A stretch of DNA of 64,000 nt from Aquificota bacterium (lineage in GTDB: Bacteria; Aquificota; Aquificia; Aquificales; Aquificaceae). Numbering within the stretch: position 1 is the first letter of the stretch; every line of letters begins with the position of its first letter. The notes beneath the pieces were generated by a model. It had not been told where the DNA came from. It did not search any database and saw only the letters and a list, made by a program, of their open reading frames with translations. This document shows, piece by piece, positions 19,701-27,631 of this stretch. The translations under genes and the position numbers were made by a program. The stretch is taken from positions 1,651,700 through 1,715,699 of the forward strand of contig CP076324.1 of NCBI GenBank assembly GCA_018771605.1. Reading direction: 5' to 3'.

Positions 19701-20516
19701 CTAAAAATGCACATCACACACTTGCTCATACTCTATAAGCTCTTTTATGGTGGGGTTTTTACCACAAAGGGGGCAGTTGGGGTCCTTACGTAGTTTGACC
19801 TTTCTAAAGTCCATAGAAAGGGCATCCATTATAAGAAGCCTGCCTACCAAAGGCTCACCTATGCCAAGAAGTAGCTTTATGGCCTCCGTTGCCTGAATGC
19901 AACCCATAATACCACCAATAGGACCAAGGATGCCAGCCTCTTGGCAAGAAGGCACCAGGCCTGGTGGTGGTGGCTCTGGATAAAGACACCTATAGCAGGG
20001 AGAGTTTTCCTTATCTCTGTAATCAAAGACGGAAATTTGTCCCTCAAACCTTAACATGGCAGCAGATACCAAAGGCTTTCCAAGAAAGTAGCAAGCATCG
20101 TTTATGAGAAACCGTGTGGAGAAGTTATCTGTGCCATCAAGGACCACATCATAGTCCTTTATAATGTCCATAACGTTGGACTTGCTTATCATGGTGTTGT
20201 AGGTTATCACCTTAACATCTGGATTTAGCTTCTCTACGGTCATGCGTGCGGATTCTACTTTCGGAATGCCAACCCTTTCTGTGTTGTGAAGAATCTGCCT
20301 TTGGAGGTTAGAGAAATCCACCACATCAAAATCCACTATACCAATGGTTCCTACGCCTGCGGCAGCAAGGTAATATATGGCCGGAGAGCCAAGACCACCA
20401 GCTCCGATTACAAGCACCTTGGATTTTAAAAGCTTTTCCTGTCCCTTTCCGCCAACCTCAGGTAGGATTATATGTCTTGCATAGCGTTTTATTTGCTCCT
20501 CTGTAAACTGAAACAT
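19701..20516 (-). CDS. MoeB/ThiF-family adenylyltransferase
   Basis: A 271-residue E1-like enzyme that adenylates the C-terminal glycine of MoaD or ThiS. The nucleotide-binding VLVIGAGGLGSPAIYYLAAAGVG is at about 33-55, VDFSNLQRQILH and DGTDNFSTR are the family motifs, and two CxxC pairs (CYRC; CPLC) bind zinc. Starts RYARHIILPEVG as MoeB does. No rhodanese domain. It is 9 bases upstream of MetRS beta, a pairing without obvious logic. Confidence 0.88.
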   Translation of the reverse strand: MFQFTEEQIKRYARHIILPEVGGKGQEKLLKSKVLVIGAGGLGSPAIYYLAAAGVGTIGIVDFDVVDFSNLQRQILHNTERVGIPKVESARMTVEKLNPDVKVITYNTMISKSNVMDIIKDYDVVLDGTDNFSTRFLINDACYFLGKPLVSAAMLRFEGQISVFDYRDKENSPCYRCLYPEPPPPGLVPSCQEAGILGPIGGIMGCIQATEAIKLLLGIGEPLVGRLLIMDALSMDFRKVKLRKDPNCPLCGKNPTIKELIEYEQVCDVHF

Positions 20517-20525
20517 AGTTTATAA

Positions 20526-20531
20526 ATTATA
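20526..20531 (-). promoter_or_regulatory. -10 box of the moeB/thiF gene
   Basis: Minus-strand TATAAT at 20531-20526, 9 bases before the ATG, with TTGCAT (20553-20548) 16 bases upstream. No Shine-Dalgarno sits between, so the mRNA is probably leaderless. Confidence 0.55.
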
Positions 20532-20560
20532 AAACCACTCAATACCTATGCAAGCTTTTC

Positions 20561-20604
20561 TTTAAACTACGAAATACTTAGGGTATACTATATGATAATT
20601 ATCA
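20561..20604 (+). promoter_or_regulatory. Promoter with FNR/CRP-like palindrome upstream of the di-iron protein gene
   Basis: TTTAAA (20561-20566), 17-base spacer, TATACT (20584-20589). The perfect palindrome TGATAATTATCA (20593-20604) has the TGAT-N4-ATCA form of Crp/Fnr family sites and covers the predicted transcription start, a position fitting repression. Confidence 0.5.
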
Positions 20605-20620
20605 GGTTGGAGGTGTGTCC

Positions 20621-21382
20621 ATGAAGAAGGTCATCTTTAACACGCCAGACCACAAAGTAATATTTTTCGAAGAGCTTACTCCTGCCAGTGCGGTGCAAGC
20701 CAATCAGGTTCTTATAATTCACAAAGATGAAGGCATGCTTTTAGACCCAGGAGGTCATAAGGTCTTTTCTAAGCTTCTTTCCGAGCTTTCCGTTTATATA
20801 CCACCAAGTCAAATAAAGTATATCTTTCTCTCCCATCAAGACCCAGATATAGTGGCATCCATAAACGGTTGGCTTATGACCACAAAGGCAGAGGCCTATA
20901 TATCCAAGCTTTGGATGAGGTTTTTACCACACTTTGGTTTGGATTCCCAGCTTGAAGGCAGAGTAAAGCCCATAGATGACAACGGCACAGTGCTTACCCT
21001 TGGTGGAGACTGTAAATTGTATATACTTCCAGCACACTTTTTGCATTCAGAGGGTAATTTTCAGGTTTATGACCCATGCTCTAAGATACTCTTTTCCGGA
21101 GACCTTGGTGCTTCCTTGGGGCAGGATTACTTCTTTGTGGAGGACTTTGACAAGCACATAAGGTACATGGAAGGCTTTCATAGGAGGTATATGGTTAGCA
21201 ACAAAGTATTGAGGTTTTGGGCCAACATGGTAAAAGACCTGGATATTGAGATGATAGTGCCACAGCATGGAGCCATCTTTAAAGGTAAGGATATGGTAAA
21301 GAGGTTTATAGAATGGGTGGAAAACCTTGAGGTGGGCGTAGACCTTCTAACACAAGATATGTATAAGGTGCCATCCGGATAA
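20621..21382 (+). CDS. ODP-type oxygen-binding di-iron protein (metallo-beta-lactamase fold)
   Basis: A 253-residue metallo-beta-lactamase fold protein related to the di-iron domain of flavodiiron proteins. The metal motif is SHQDPDIVAS, and further ligands lie in PAHFLHSEGN, SGDLG and VPQHG. HQDPD is the variant seen in stand-alone oxygen-binding di-iron proteins (ODP), which often serve as O2 sensors, for example with chemotaxis receptors. There is no flavodoxin domain. The ATG at 20621 is preferred to the GTG at 20615 because it is better spaced from GGAGG. An FNR-like operator in its promoter supports oxygen-linked control; that role is inferred. Confidence 0.8.
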   Translation: MKKVIFNTPDHKVIFFEELTPASAVQANQVLIIHKDEGMLLDPGGHKVFSKLLSELSVYIPPSQIKYIFLSHQDPDIVASINGWLMTTKAEAYISKLWMRFLPHFGLDSQLEGRVKPIDDNGTVLTLGGDCKLYILPAHFLHSEGNFQVYDPCSKILFSGDLGASLGQDYFFVEDFDKHIRYMEGFHRRYMVSNKVLRFWANMVKDLDIEMIVPQHGAIFKGKDMVKRFIEWVENLEVGVDLLTQDMYKVPSG

Positions 21383-21418
21383 AAAGCACAATAGGCTAAA
21401 TATTTAGGGAAGCTTCGC

Positions 21419-21443
21419 AAAAGGCTTATGCATCAAGCCTTTT
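21419..21443 (+). terminator. Intrinsic terminator after the ODP gene
   Basis: AAAAGGCTT (21419-21427), loop ATGCATC, AAGCCTTTT (21435-21443): a perfect 9-pair stem ending in a short T-run. Confidence 0.75.
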
Positions 21444-21448
21444 AGGGT

Positions 21449-21477
21449 TTGTATTTTAGAATCCTTCATAGTATGCT
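21449..21477 (+). promoter_or_regulatory. dnaE promoter
   Basis: TTGTAT (21449-21454), 17-base spacer, TATGCT (21472-21477); the ATG at 21486 follows after 8 bases, so the transcript is near-leaderless. Confidence 0.6.
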
Positions 21478-21485
21478 AATAGAAT

Positions 21486-24400
21486 ATGAAAGACTTTGTG
21501 CATCTGCACCTTCATACTCAATACTCCTTGCTTGATGGAGCTATAAAGATAAAGGACCTGTCAAAGAAGGCAACAGAGTATGGCTATAAGGCGGTTGCCA
21601 TAACAGACCATGGAAACCTTTTTGGCATACTGGACTTTTATAAGGAGATGAAGTCCGTAGGTATAAAGCCTCTTATAGGTATGGAGGCCTACTTTACCAC
21701 AGGCTCACGCTTTGATAGAAGGGGTAAGGCATCGGAAGATAACATAACCGACAGACACAACCATCATCTCATCCTTATAGCAAAGAACGACCAAGGGCTT
21801 AAAAACCTTATGAAGCTTTCCACCCTTTCTTATAAGGAGGGCTTTTATTACAAGCCACGTATAGATTATGAACTTTTGAGCCAATACCATAAAGGGCTAA
21901 TAGCCATAACGGCATGTTTGAAGGGCGTGCCTACTTATTATGCAAGCCTTGGAGAAGAGCAGAAGGCTGAGGAATGGGTAAAAAAGTTCTTAGACCTTTT
22001 TGGTGAGGACTTATACCTTGAACTTCAATCCAACTCCTTGCCAGAGCAAGAAGTTGCCAACAAAACCCTTATAAAGATAGCCAAAAGGCTTGGAGTAAAG
22101 CTTGTGGCCACCAACGATTCTCACTACCTTATGCCCGAAGACAGACTTGCTCACCAAGTACTTATGGCCATACAGATGAAGAAAACTCTAATGGAGATAC
22201 AGCAAGGTGGTGGCCTAAAATGCGCCAACGAAGGCCTGCACTTTGCAAGCCCAGAAGAGGTATGGGAGAAGTTTAAGGGTAGGTTTGAAGGATGGGAGGA
22301 GGCTCTTAAGAACACCCTTGAGGTGGCAGAGAAAACGGCTGATAGCTTTGAGATCCTCGAAAACAAGGGCTATCTTATGCCCCACTTTCCTGTGGAGGGT
22401 TCAAGCCTTGGAGAGTTTCTCAAAGACCTTTCTATAAAGGGTTTGAGACAGAGAATAGAACAAGGTTTGGCAAGGGATAGTAAAGAATATTGGGATAGGC
22501 TACACTACGAGCTTGATGTGGTTTCCCGTATGGGTTTTGAGGGTTATTTCCTTATAGTTCAAGACTTTATCAACTGGGCAAAGTCCCAAGGCATTCCTGT
22601 AGGTCCCGGTAGAGGCTCTGCCGCTGGTTCCCTACTTGCCTTTGCCTTAGGTATAACCGATGTGGACCCCATAAGGCATGGTCTTCTCTTTGAAAGGTTT
22701 TTAAACCCAGAAAGAATTTCCATGCCCGATATAGACGTAGACTTTTGTATGGAAAACAGAGACAGGGTAATAGAGTATGTAAAGGAGAAGTATGGATCGG
22801 ACAAGGTGGCTCAGATCATCACCTACAACGTGATGAAGGCAAAGCAAACCCTAAGGGACACGGCCAGGGCCCTTGGCATATCCTATCAAACTGCGGACAC
22901 CTTAGCCAAGCTTATACCCCAAGGCGATGTGCAAGGCACATGGCTAAACCTTGAGGAGATGTATATAACACCCATAGAGGAGCTTTTGGAAAAGTATGGT
23001 AGGCATAGGACGGATATAGAGGAAAACGTGAAAAAGTTCAGAAGGCTTTGTGATGAAAATCCAGAGCTAAAAAGGCTTGTGGAGATAGCCTTAAGGCTTG
23101 AGGGACTTACAAGGCATACTTCTTTGCACGCCGCAGGCGTGGTTATAGCTCCCAAACCCTTGGAGGAACTGTTGCCTCTTTATTATGACAAGGAAGGTTC
23201 GGTGGCCACCCAGTTTGACATGGTAAAGCTTGAAGAGATAGGCCTTATAAAGATGGACTTTTTGGGTCTAAAGACCCTTACAGAACTGCAAAGAATGAGG
23301 GAAATGATAAGGGAAAGGCATGGAGTAGATATAAACCTTTTGAGCCTGCCCCTTGATGATAAGGAGGTTTTTGAGCTTTTGAGGGAGGGCAACACCACGG
23401 GCGTGTTCCAGCTTGAAAGTGTTGGTATGAAGAACCTACTTAGAAGGCTGTTGCCTGATAGCTTTGAAGATATTGTGGCAGTCCTTGCCCTATACAGGCC
23501 AGGGCCTCTAAAAAGTGGCCTTGTGGACAGCTACATAAACAGAAAGCATGGTAAGGAACCTGTAGAATACCCCTTCCCAGAGCTTGAGCCAGTGCTAAAG
23601 GAAACCTACGGCGTGTGGGTCTATCAGGAACAGATAATGAAAGCATCTCAGATATTGGCTGGCTTTACGCCCGGCGAGGCGGACACCCTTAGAAAGGCCA
23701 TAGGTAAGAAGAAGGCGGACCTAATGGCTCAGATGAAGGAGAAGTTTATAAAGGGAGCTGTGGAAAGGGGCTACAACGAGAAAAAGATAACAGAACTTTG
23801 GGAAGACATAGAAAAGTTTGCCAGCTATTCCTTTAATAAATCTCACTCAGTAGCCTACGGCTACCTTTCTTACTGGACTGCTTATTTAAAGGCACATTAC
23901 CCAGAGGAGTTTTTCTGTGTAAAGCTCTCCACAGAAAAGAGCGACAAAAAGTTTATAAGCCTTATTAAGGATGTTAAAAAAGAAGGCTTTAAGCTGTTGC
24001 CACCGGATATAAACAAAAGCCATGTAGACTTTGTCATAGAGGGCAAAAAGACCATAAGGTTTGGCCTTGCCCGTATAAAGGGCGTAGGGGAAGAAACTGC
24101 AAGGCTTATAGTAGAAAGCAGGAAAAGGCCTTGGACTTCCTTGGGTGATTTTGTAAGAAGTGTGGATAATAGAAAGGTAAACAAAAAGACCCTTGAAGCT
24201 CTTATAAAGGCTGGGGCATTTGACTTTGCTGGGGAAAAGCGCTCTTATCTACTAAGCAGGCTTGAAAGTGGGTCTTCCATGTTTACAAAAGGGCTTTTTG
24301 GTTTTAAGGAGGAGGTGAAGGAAGAGGACAACTCCAAGTATGAAAAGGAAGTTCTTGGCTTTTATATATCTTCCCACCCACTTGATCCATATGAAAAGCT

Positions 24401-24950
24401 CCTTAAGGGTAAGGTGTCTTCCTTGGAAATCCTAGAAGAGGTGGAAGAAGGTGCCTATACTTTTGCCGGCGTTATAACGGAGCTAAAACTTAAAAAGACG
24501 CAGAAGGGTAATTATATAGCCACCTTCAACTTAGTGGATAAGACAGGAATAGCTCAGGTCTTTGTTTTCCCAGAAGCCCTTGAACAGAGTAAGGAAAAGA
24601 TAAAAGAGGACCAAGTTTTAGTGGGCAGGTTTGAGGTGGATAAGGACGAGGAAACGGAAGAGGTAAAGCTCATACTAAAAGAAGCATATACACCGGAGGA
24701 GTTTTTAAGGAGCAAAAACATGATGTTAAGGCTTGTATTTTTGAAGGAACTGGAAGAAGACAAGCTGGAAAAATTAAAGTCCTTAATAGAACAGTGCAAA
24801 GATGAGGAGGGCAAAGAGTTGCTTATTGAGTTAAGAATAAACGGATATAGGACACTGCTTCAGGCAGACCCAAGGATAAGGGTTGGTATGGATATACTAA
24901 AGTTTAAAGAGGAACTGGAGAGAATGGGTGTAAGGGTGGAGATGATTTAG
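21486..24950 (+). CDS. dnaE: DNA polymerase III subunit alpha
   Basis: A 1154-residue replicative polymerase. An N-terminal PHP domain opens with FVHLHLHTQYSLLDGA; the Pol beta-like palm has GPGRGSAAGSLLAFALGITDVDP and the catalytic PDIDVDF (about residue 412-418); helix-hairpin-helix motifs occur at about 860-910; an OB domain (YTFAGVITELKLKKTQKGN) lies at about 990-1060. Close in size to Aquifex DnaE. No intein. The stop shares bases with the converging DUF309 gene. Confidence 0.97.
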   Translation: MKDFVHLHLHTQYSLLDGAIKIKDLSKKATEYGYKAVAITDHGNLFGILDFYKEMKSVGIKPLIGMEAYFTTGSRFDRRGKASEDNITDRHNHHLILIAKNDQGLKNLMKLSTLSYKEGFYYKPRIDYELLSQYHKGLIAITACLKGVPTYYASLGEEQKAEEWVKKFLDLFGEDLYLELQSNSLPEQEVANKTLIKIAKRLGVKLVATNDSHYLMPEDRLAHQVLMAIQMKKTLMEIQQGGGLKCANEGLHFASPEEVWEKFKGRFEGWEEALKNTLEVAEKTADSFEILENKGYLMPHFPVEGSSLGEFLKDLSIKGLRQRIEQGLARDSKEYWDRLHYELDVVSRMGFEGYFLIVQDFINWAKSQGIPVGPGRGSAAGSLLAFALGITDVDPIRHGLLFERFLNPERISMPDIDVDFCMENRDRVIEYVKEKYGSDKVAQIITYNVMKAKQTLRDTARALGISYQTADTLAKLIPQGDVQGTWLNLEEMYITPIEELLEKYGRHRTDIEENVKKFRRLCDENPELKRLVEIALRLEGLTRHTSLHAAGVVIAPKPLEELLPLYYDKEGSVATQFDMVKLEEIGLIKMDFLGLKTLTELQRMREMIRERHGVDINLLSLPLDDKEVFELLREGNTTGVFQLESVGMKNLLRRLLPDSFEDIVAVLALYRPGPLKSGLVDSYINRKHGKEPVEYPFPELEPVLKETYGVWVYQEQIMKASQILAGFTPGEADTLRKAIGKKKADLMAQMKEKFIKGAVERGYNEKKITELWEDIEKFASYSFNKSHSVAYGYLSYWTAYLKAHYPEEFFCVKLSTEKSDKKFISLIKDVKKEGFKLLPPDINKSHVDFVIEGKKTIRFGLARIKGVGEETARLIVESRKRPWTSLGDFVRSVDNRKVNKKTLEALIKAGAFDFAGEKRSYLLSRLESGSSMFTKGLFGFKEEVKEEDNSKYEKEVLGFYISSHPLDPYEKLLKGKVSSLEILEEVEEGAYTFAGVITELKLKKTQKGNYIATFNLVDKTGIAQVFVFPEALEQSKEKIKEDQVLVGRFEVDKDEETEEVKLILKEAYTPEEFLRSKNMMLRLVFLKELEEDKLEKLKSLIEQCKDEEGKELLIELRINGYRTLLQADPRIRVGMDILKFKEELERMGVRVEMI

Positions 24951-25306
24951 ATGTTCAAAAGTCTAAGCTGTGGAAACTCCTCTATCCCTCCTCCCCCTTC
25001 CAAAGCTTTTATATGGACATCCACAAATTTAAGAAGGTAAGGCACATCCACATACCTAAGCACACTATCACAATTCATCAATTGCTCGTAAGACATTTTT
25101 AAAACTCTAAGACAGCTGTCCCTTCTTCCGCAGATGTAATGGTTGTATGCTATAGCAAGCCTTATAAGGCCTTGATAGCAGTTCCTTGAAGCCCTATCAT
25201 CCTTTGGAAATAATCTCCATATGTCCTCAAGGATCTCGTGGGCTCCATAAAAATCGCCTAAATCCCAAAGTTTTTTTGCTTCTTCTAAAAGCTCTTTTTC
25301 TCTCAA
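24947..25306 (-). CDS. DUF309 protein
   Basis: A 119-residue helical protein with the DUF309 core FYGAHEILEDIWR (His and Glu conserved) and YQGLIRLAIAYNHY. Function unknown in the family. It overlaps the FUN14-like gene by 4 bases and so is probably the last gene of the radical SAM operon. Confidence 0.8.
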   Translation of the reverse strand: MREKELLEEAKKLWDLGDFYGAHEILEDIWRLFPKDDRASRNCYQGLIRLAIAYNHYICGRRDSCLRVLKMSYEQLMNCDSVLRYVDVPYLLKFVDVHIKALEGGGGIEEFPQLRLLNI

Positions 25307-25593
25307 ACCTTAAACCCTATAGCAAAGCCCACTGCAAAGCTACCGGCAAAGGCAAGCTTTCTAATCAATCCATGCACGAAGGCCGTAAAGCCTTCAAACA
25401 TACCCTTAAAGAGGGCAAAGAGATTGCTCCAATCCACATGGATTATACCCTTGCTGGCAAGCCACATGAGAGAAAGTATATAAAGGCCAAGGAGGAGAAG
25501 GAAAAAGTTAAGCACCCTCTTTACCGCAAAGCCCACCACAAAGCCTGCAAAGCCCGCATAACCCATATCCAAAAGAAGATCACCCCAGTTCAT
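25303..25593 (-). CDS. FUN14-family membrane protein
   Basis: A 96-residue protein with hydrophobic segments near 10-50 and 75-96. The glycine-rich pattern GYAGFAGFVVGFAVKRVL and C-terminal FAGSFAVGFAIGFKV is typical of FUN14 proteins, which are best known from mitochondria and archaea. Role in bacteria unknown. It is coupled to both neighbours by 4-base overlaps. Confidence 0.75.
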   Translation of the reverse strand: MNWGDLLLDMGYAGFAGFVVGFAVKRVLNFFLLLLGLYILSLMWLASKGIIHVDWSNLFALFKGMFEGFTAFVHGLIRKLAFAGSFAVGFAIGFKV

Positions 25594-26705
25594 TGGTACC
25601 TAAGGACGCTTGGATTTAGCACATCGGGGTAGTTGGTGGTCATCTCATAGTCAAAGAGCTGTTTTCTTATTCTTTGTAGGTCTGCCTTGTTTGGCTTGAA
25701 GGGATAGCTCTTTATATCGGTTACAGAGCTATCTCCAAAGGGCCTGTTGCAAGCAACCTCTGTGGTTTTCCCTCTGCATCCTGAGGTCATGAATGGCCTT
25801 CCGCTCCAAAAGAGTTCTTCAAAAGTGTCCTTATCTATACCAAAGTCAATTATCTGGCCCTTTTCATTGAACTTCATGTCTTCGTAGCGAGCTATCCTGT
25901 TGTCTATCAAATATCTTGCAAACTGGACCCTTCTGTATTGGGGTGCTGGACAAGGCTTTTCCTTTTCCATCATAGAACCTTCCTCCGGCCAGAAGGAGAA
26001 AAGGTGGGTTCTGGCACCCAGGTCTCTTACCTTTTGTATGGTTTCTACCATTTCTTGTTCTGTTTCACCCAAGCCCACTACAAGGTGGCATCCTGCATAA
26101 CCGTCCCCCATCACATCACAGGCCCACTCAAGCACCTTCCAGAAGGTTTCCCACTTGTGAGGGCTGTTCATAGGCCTGCCCCTTAGCTTTTCAAAGACCT
26201 CCGGCGTGGCGCAGTCTATGGCAACGGTTACCGTGTCTGCACCCAGTTTTTTGTAATCTTCCATGTCTTCGTAGGTGGTGCCTGTGGCGTTTATAAGTAA
26301 GGAAACAAAGATTTTATCTCCAAGCTCGGAGAGGACCTTTTTAAGCACATACTTGGTATCCCTTATGGCCTTTGGATGGGTTATCTGGGCTATGCACAGC
26401 CTTTCCACATGGCCTACCGCCTTCGCCCTTTCTATTATCTCATCAAGCTTTACCGTGGGCCATTCCACCCTTATGAAGTTCTTCTTTGAATACTCCATAT
26501 CCCTTGCCTTTTGAAGTCCACAATAGGCGCAGGTGGCATGGCATCCAGAAGGGTAGGTCAAAAGCGTATTTATACAGCTTAGCCTTGTATTTCTATAGAA
26601 CTGCCCTGGCACTATGCCAAGGGTCATGGCTGCCGCCATGCTTATCTGAAGGTATTCTGGACTTTCCTTTTGCTCTGTAAGCCTTTCAAGAACTAACCTG
26701 TCCAT
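25590..26705 (-). CDS. Radical SAM protein of the BioB/LipS-like group
   Basis: A 371-residue radical SAM enzyme. The [4Fe-4S] motif is C55-HAT-C59-AY-C62 within GCHATCAYCG. A Cys-bearing C-terminal segment (SGC at 310, VACNRPFG with Cys319) could hold an auxiliary cluster. The middle resembles biotin synthase-like folds (LLINATGTTYEDMEDYKKLGADTVTVAIDC; GCHLVVGLGETEQEM). It might be a LipS-type lipoyl synthase component, a group first described in archaea and sulfur oxidisers, but that is a guess from resemblance and from the lipoate ligase fusion at 52190. Other BioB-like reactions are possible. Heads a three-gene operon with FUN14 and DUF309 proteins. Confidence 0.7.
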   Translation of the reverse strand: MDRLVLERLTEQKESPEYLQISMAAAMTLGIVPGQFYRNTRLSCINTLLTYPSGCHATCAYCGLQKARDMEYSKKNFIRVEWPTVKLDEIIERAKAVGHVERLCIAQITHPKAIRDTKYVLKKVLSELGDKIFVSLLINATGTTYEDMEDYKKLGADTVTVAIDCATPEVFEKLRGRPMNSPHKWETFWKVLEWACDVMGDGYAGCHLVVGLGETEQEMVETIQKVRDLGARTHLFSFWPEEGSMMEKEKPCPAPQYRRVQFARYLIDNRIARYEDMKFNEKGQIIDFGIDKDTFEELFWSGRPFMTSGCRGKTTEVACNRPFGDSSVTDIKSYPFKPNKADLQRIRKQLFDYEMTTNYPDVLNPSVLRYQ

Positions 26706-26725
26706 CTTTCCACCTCCAAAGACTT

Positions 26726-26731
26726 ATTATA
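26726..26731 (-). promoter_or_regulatory. -10 box of the radical SAM operon
   Basis: Minus-strand TATAAT (26731-26726), 20 bases before the ATG, followed by a GGAGGTGG ribosome binding site. No convincing -35. Confidence 0.5.
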
Positions 26732-26779
26732 AGCCCACTCTCAATAAGGCTTTTAAGAAATTCTTATAATTCCATAAGC

Positions 26780-27202
26780 TCACCTTTTCTTTTTCCTTTC
26801 CAATATTATGGCGGAGACCTCAGCAGCCTTTTTGGGGTCCATGGCTTCAAGTATGGCTGCGGCCTGCCTTTCCTTTAGGTTTATTAGAACTTCTGCGGCA
26901 AGGTTGGAGTCTAAGTTATTCATTATGGCTCCAGCCTCATCTGGTGATGCCTTGTTGAATATATCTACAAGCTTTTTTACCTCTGGTAGTTGTTCTTCCT
27001 TTTTTGGCTCTACTCTTTTTAGTTCCTCAAGCTTTTTTCGTTCCTCTTCAAGCCTTTTAAGCTTTTCTTCAAGGTCCTTCGTCATAACACTTATTTCATC
27101 TTTTGCCTTTCTTTCCCTGTCTTCTTTTATCTTTTTCTGCAAGGCAGATTGAGAAAAGGAAAAGGATAAAAGAATAGCCATAATAAAGAGAGCCTTAAGC
27201 AT
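26780..27202 (-). CDS. MotE-like flagellar chaperone (MgtE-N/FliG-like helical domain)
   Basis: A 140-residue protein with a signal peptide (MLKALFIMAILLSFSFSQS), a Lys/Glu-rich coiled coil (about 20-70) and a C-terminal MgtE-N-like helical domain (VDIFNKASPDEAGAIMNNLD ... EAMDPKKAAEVSAIIL). This is the MotE layout; MotE is a periplasmic chaperone for a flagellar motor protein in alphaproteobacteria. It overlaps fliJ by 8 bases, the usual FliJ-MotE pairing. Confidence 0.75.
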   Translation of the reverse strand: MLKALFIMAILLSFSFSQSALQKKIKEDRERKAKDEISVMTKDLEEKLKRLEEERKKLEELKRVEPKKEEQLPEVKKLVDIFNKASPDEAGAIMNNLDSNLAAEVLINLKERQAAAILEAMDPKKAAEVSAIILERKKKR

Positions 27203-27602
27203 TTCTATGCCACCTCTTTATTAAATGCATGAAGTTTACGTTTTGTGCTTCAAGGCTAACAGTCTTAAACCTTTGCATTCTATCAAAATTTTCTTTTAGT
27301 ATTTCAAGGGCTTTAAGGTCTTTATATGCTTCTTTTAGTCTTTGTTTTCTTTCTTCCTTAAATTGTTTTAACTCTGTTAACTTGTTTAATAAATCTCTTT
27401 TCTTGGATAGCATGGCTCTATATCGCAGTAGTAAGCCCTCCGAAAAGGAAGCCTTGATAAGGTTGTTTATCTCCTCTATCACCGTATCTATCTGTTGTAT
27501 TTCTCTTTTTATAAGGTCTATCTGTATATCAATCTCTTTTAGCTCTTTGGACCTTAGGTCCTTTATCCCCTCCTTTATCTTTATAATCCTACGCAGGTCC
27601 AT
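27195..27602 (-). CDS. fliJ: FliJ-like flagellar export chaperone
   Basis: A 135-residue, almost wholly helical coiled-coil protein (charged heptads over residues 5-115) with a basic C-terminus (RWHRNA). Sequence similarity in FliJ is weak, so the call rests on length, coiled coil and coupling to motE. FliJ links export substrates to the FliI ATPase. A TATAAT sits 11 bases before the ATG. Other flagellar genes, apart from motAB, are elsewhere. Confidence 0.65.
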   Translation of the reverse strand: MDLRRIIKIKEGIKDLRSKELKEIDIQIDLIKREIQQIDTVIEEINNLIKASFSEGLLLRYRAMLSKKRDLLNKLTELKQFKEERKQRLKEAYKDLKALEILKENFDRMQRFKTVSLEAQNVNFMHLIKRWHRNA

Positions 27603-27631
27603 GGTAAAAATTAATTATAAAACCTAACATC

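Noticed and set aside
20593-20604. Fur box reading of TGATAATTATCA
   Set aside because: A Fur box needs three GATAAT-like hexamers over 19 bases; only 12 bases match, and the TGAT-N4-ATCA form with an O2-linked gene fits Crp/Fnr better.
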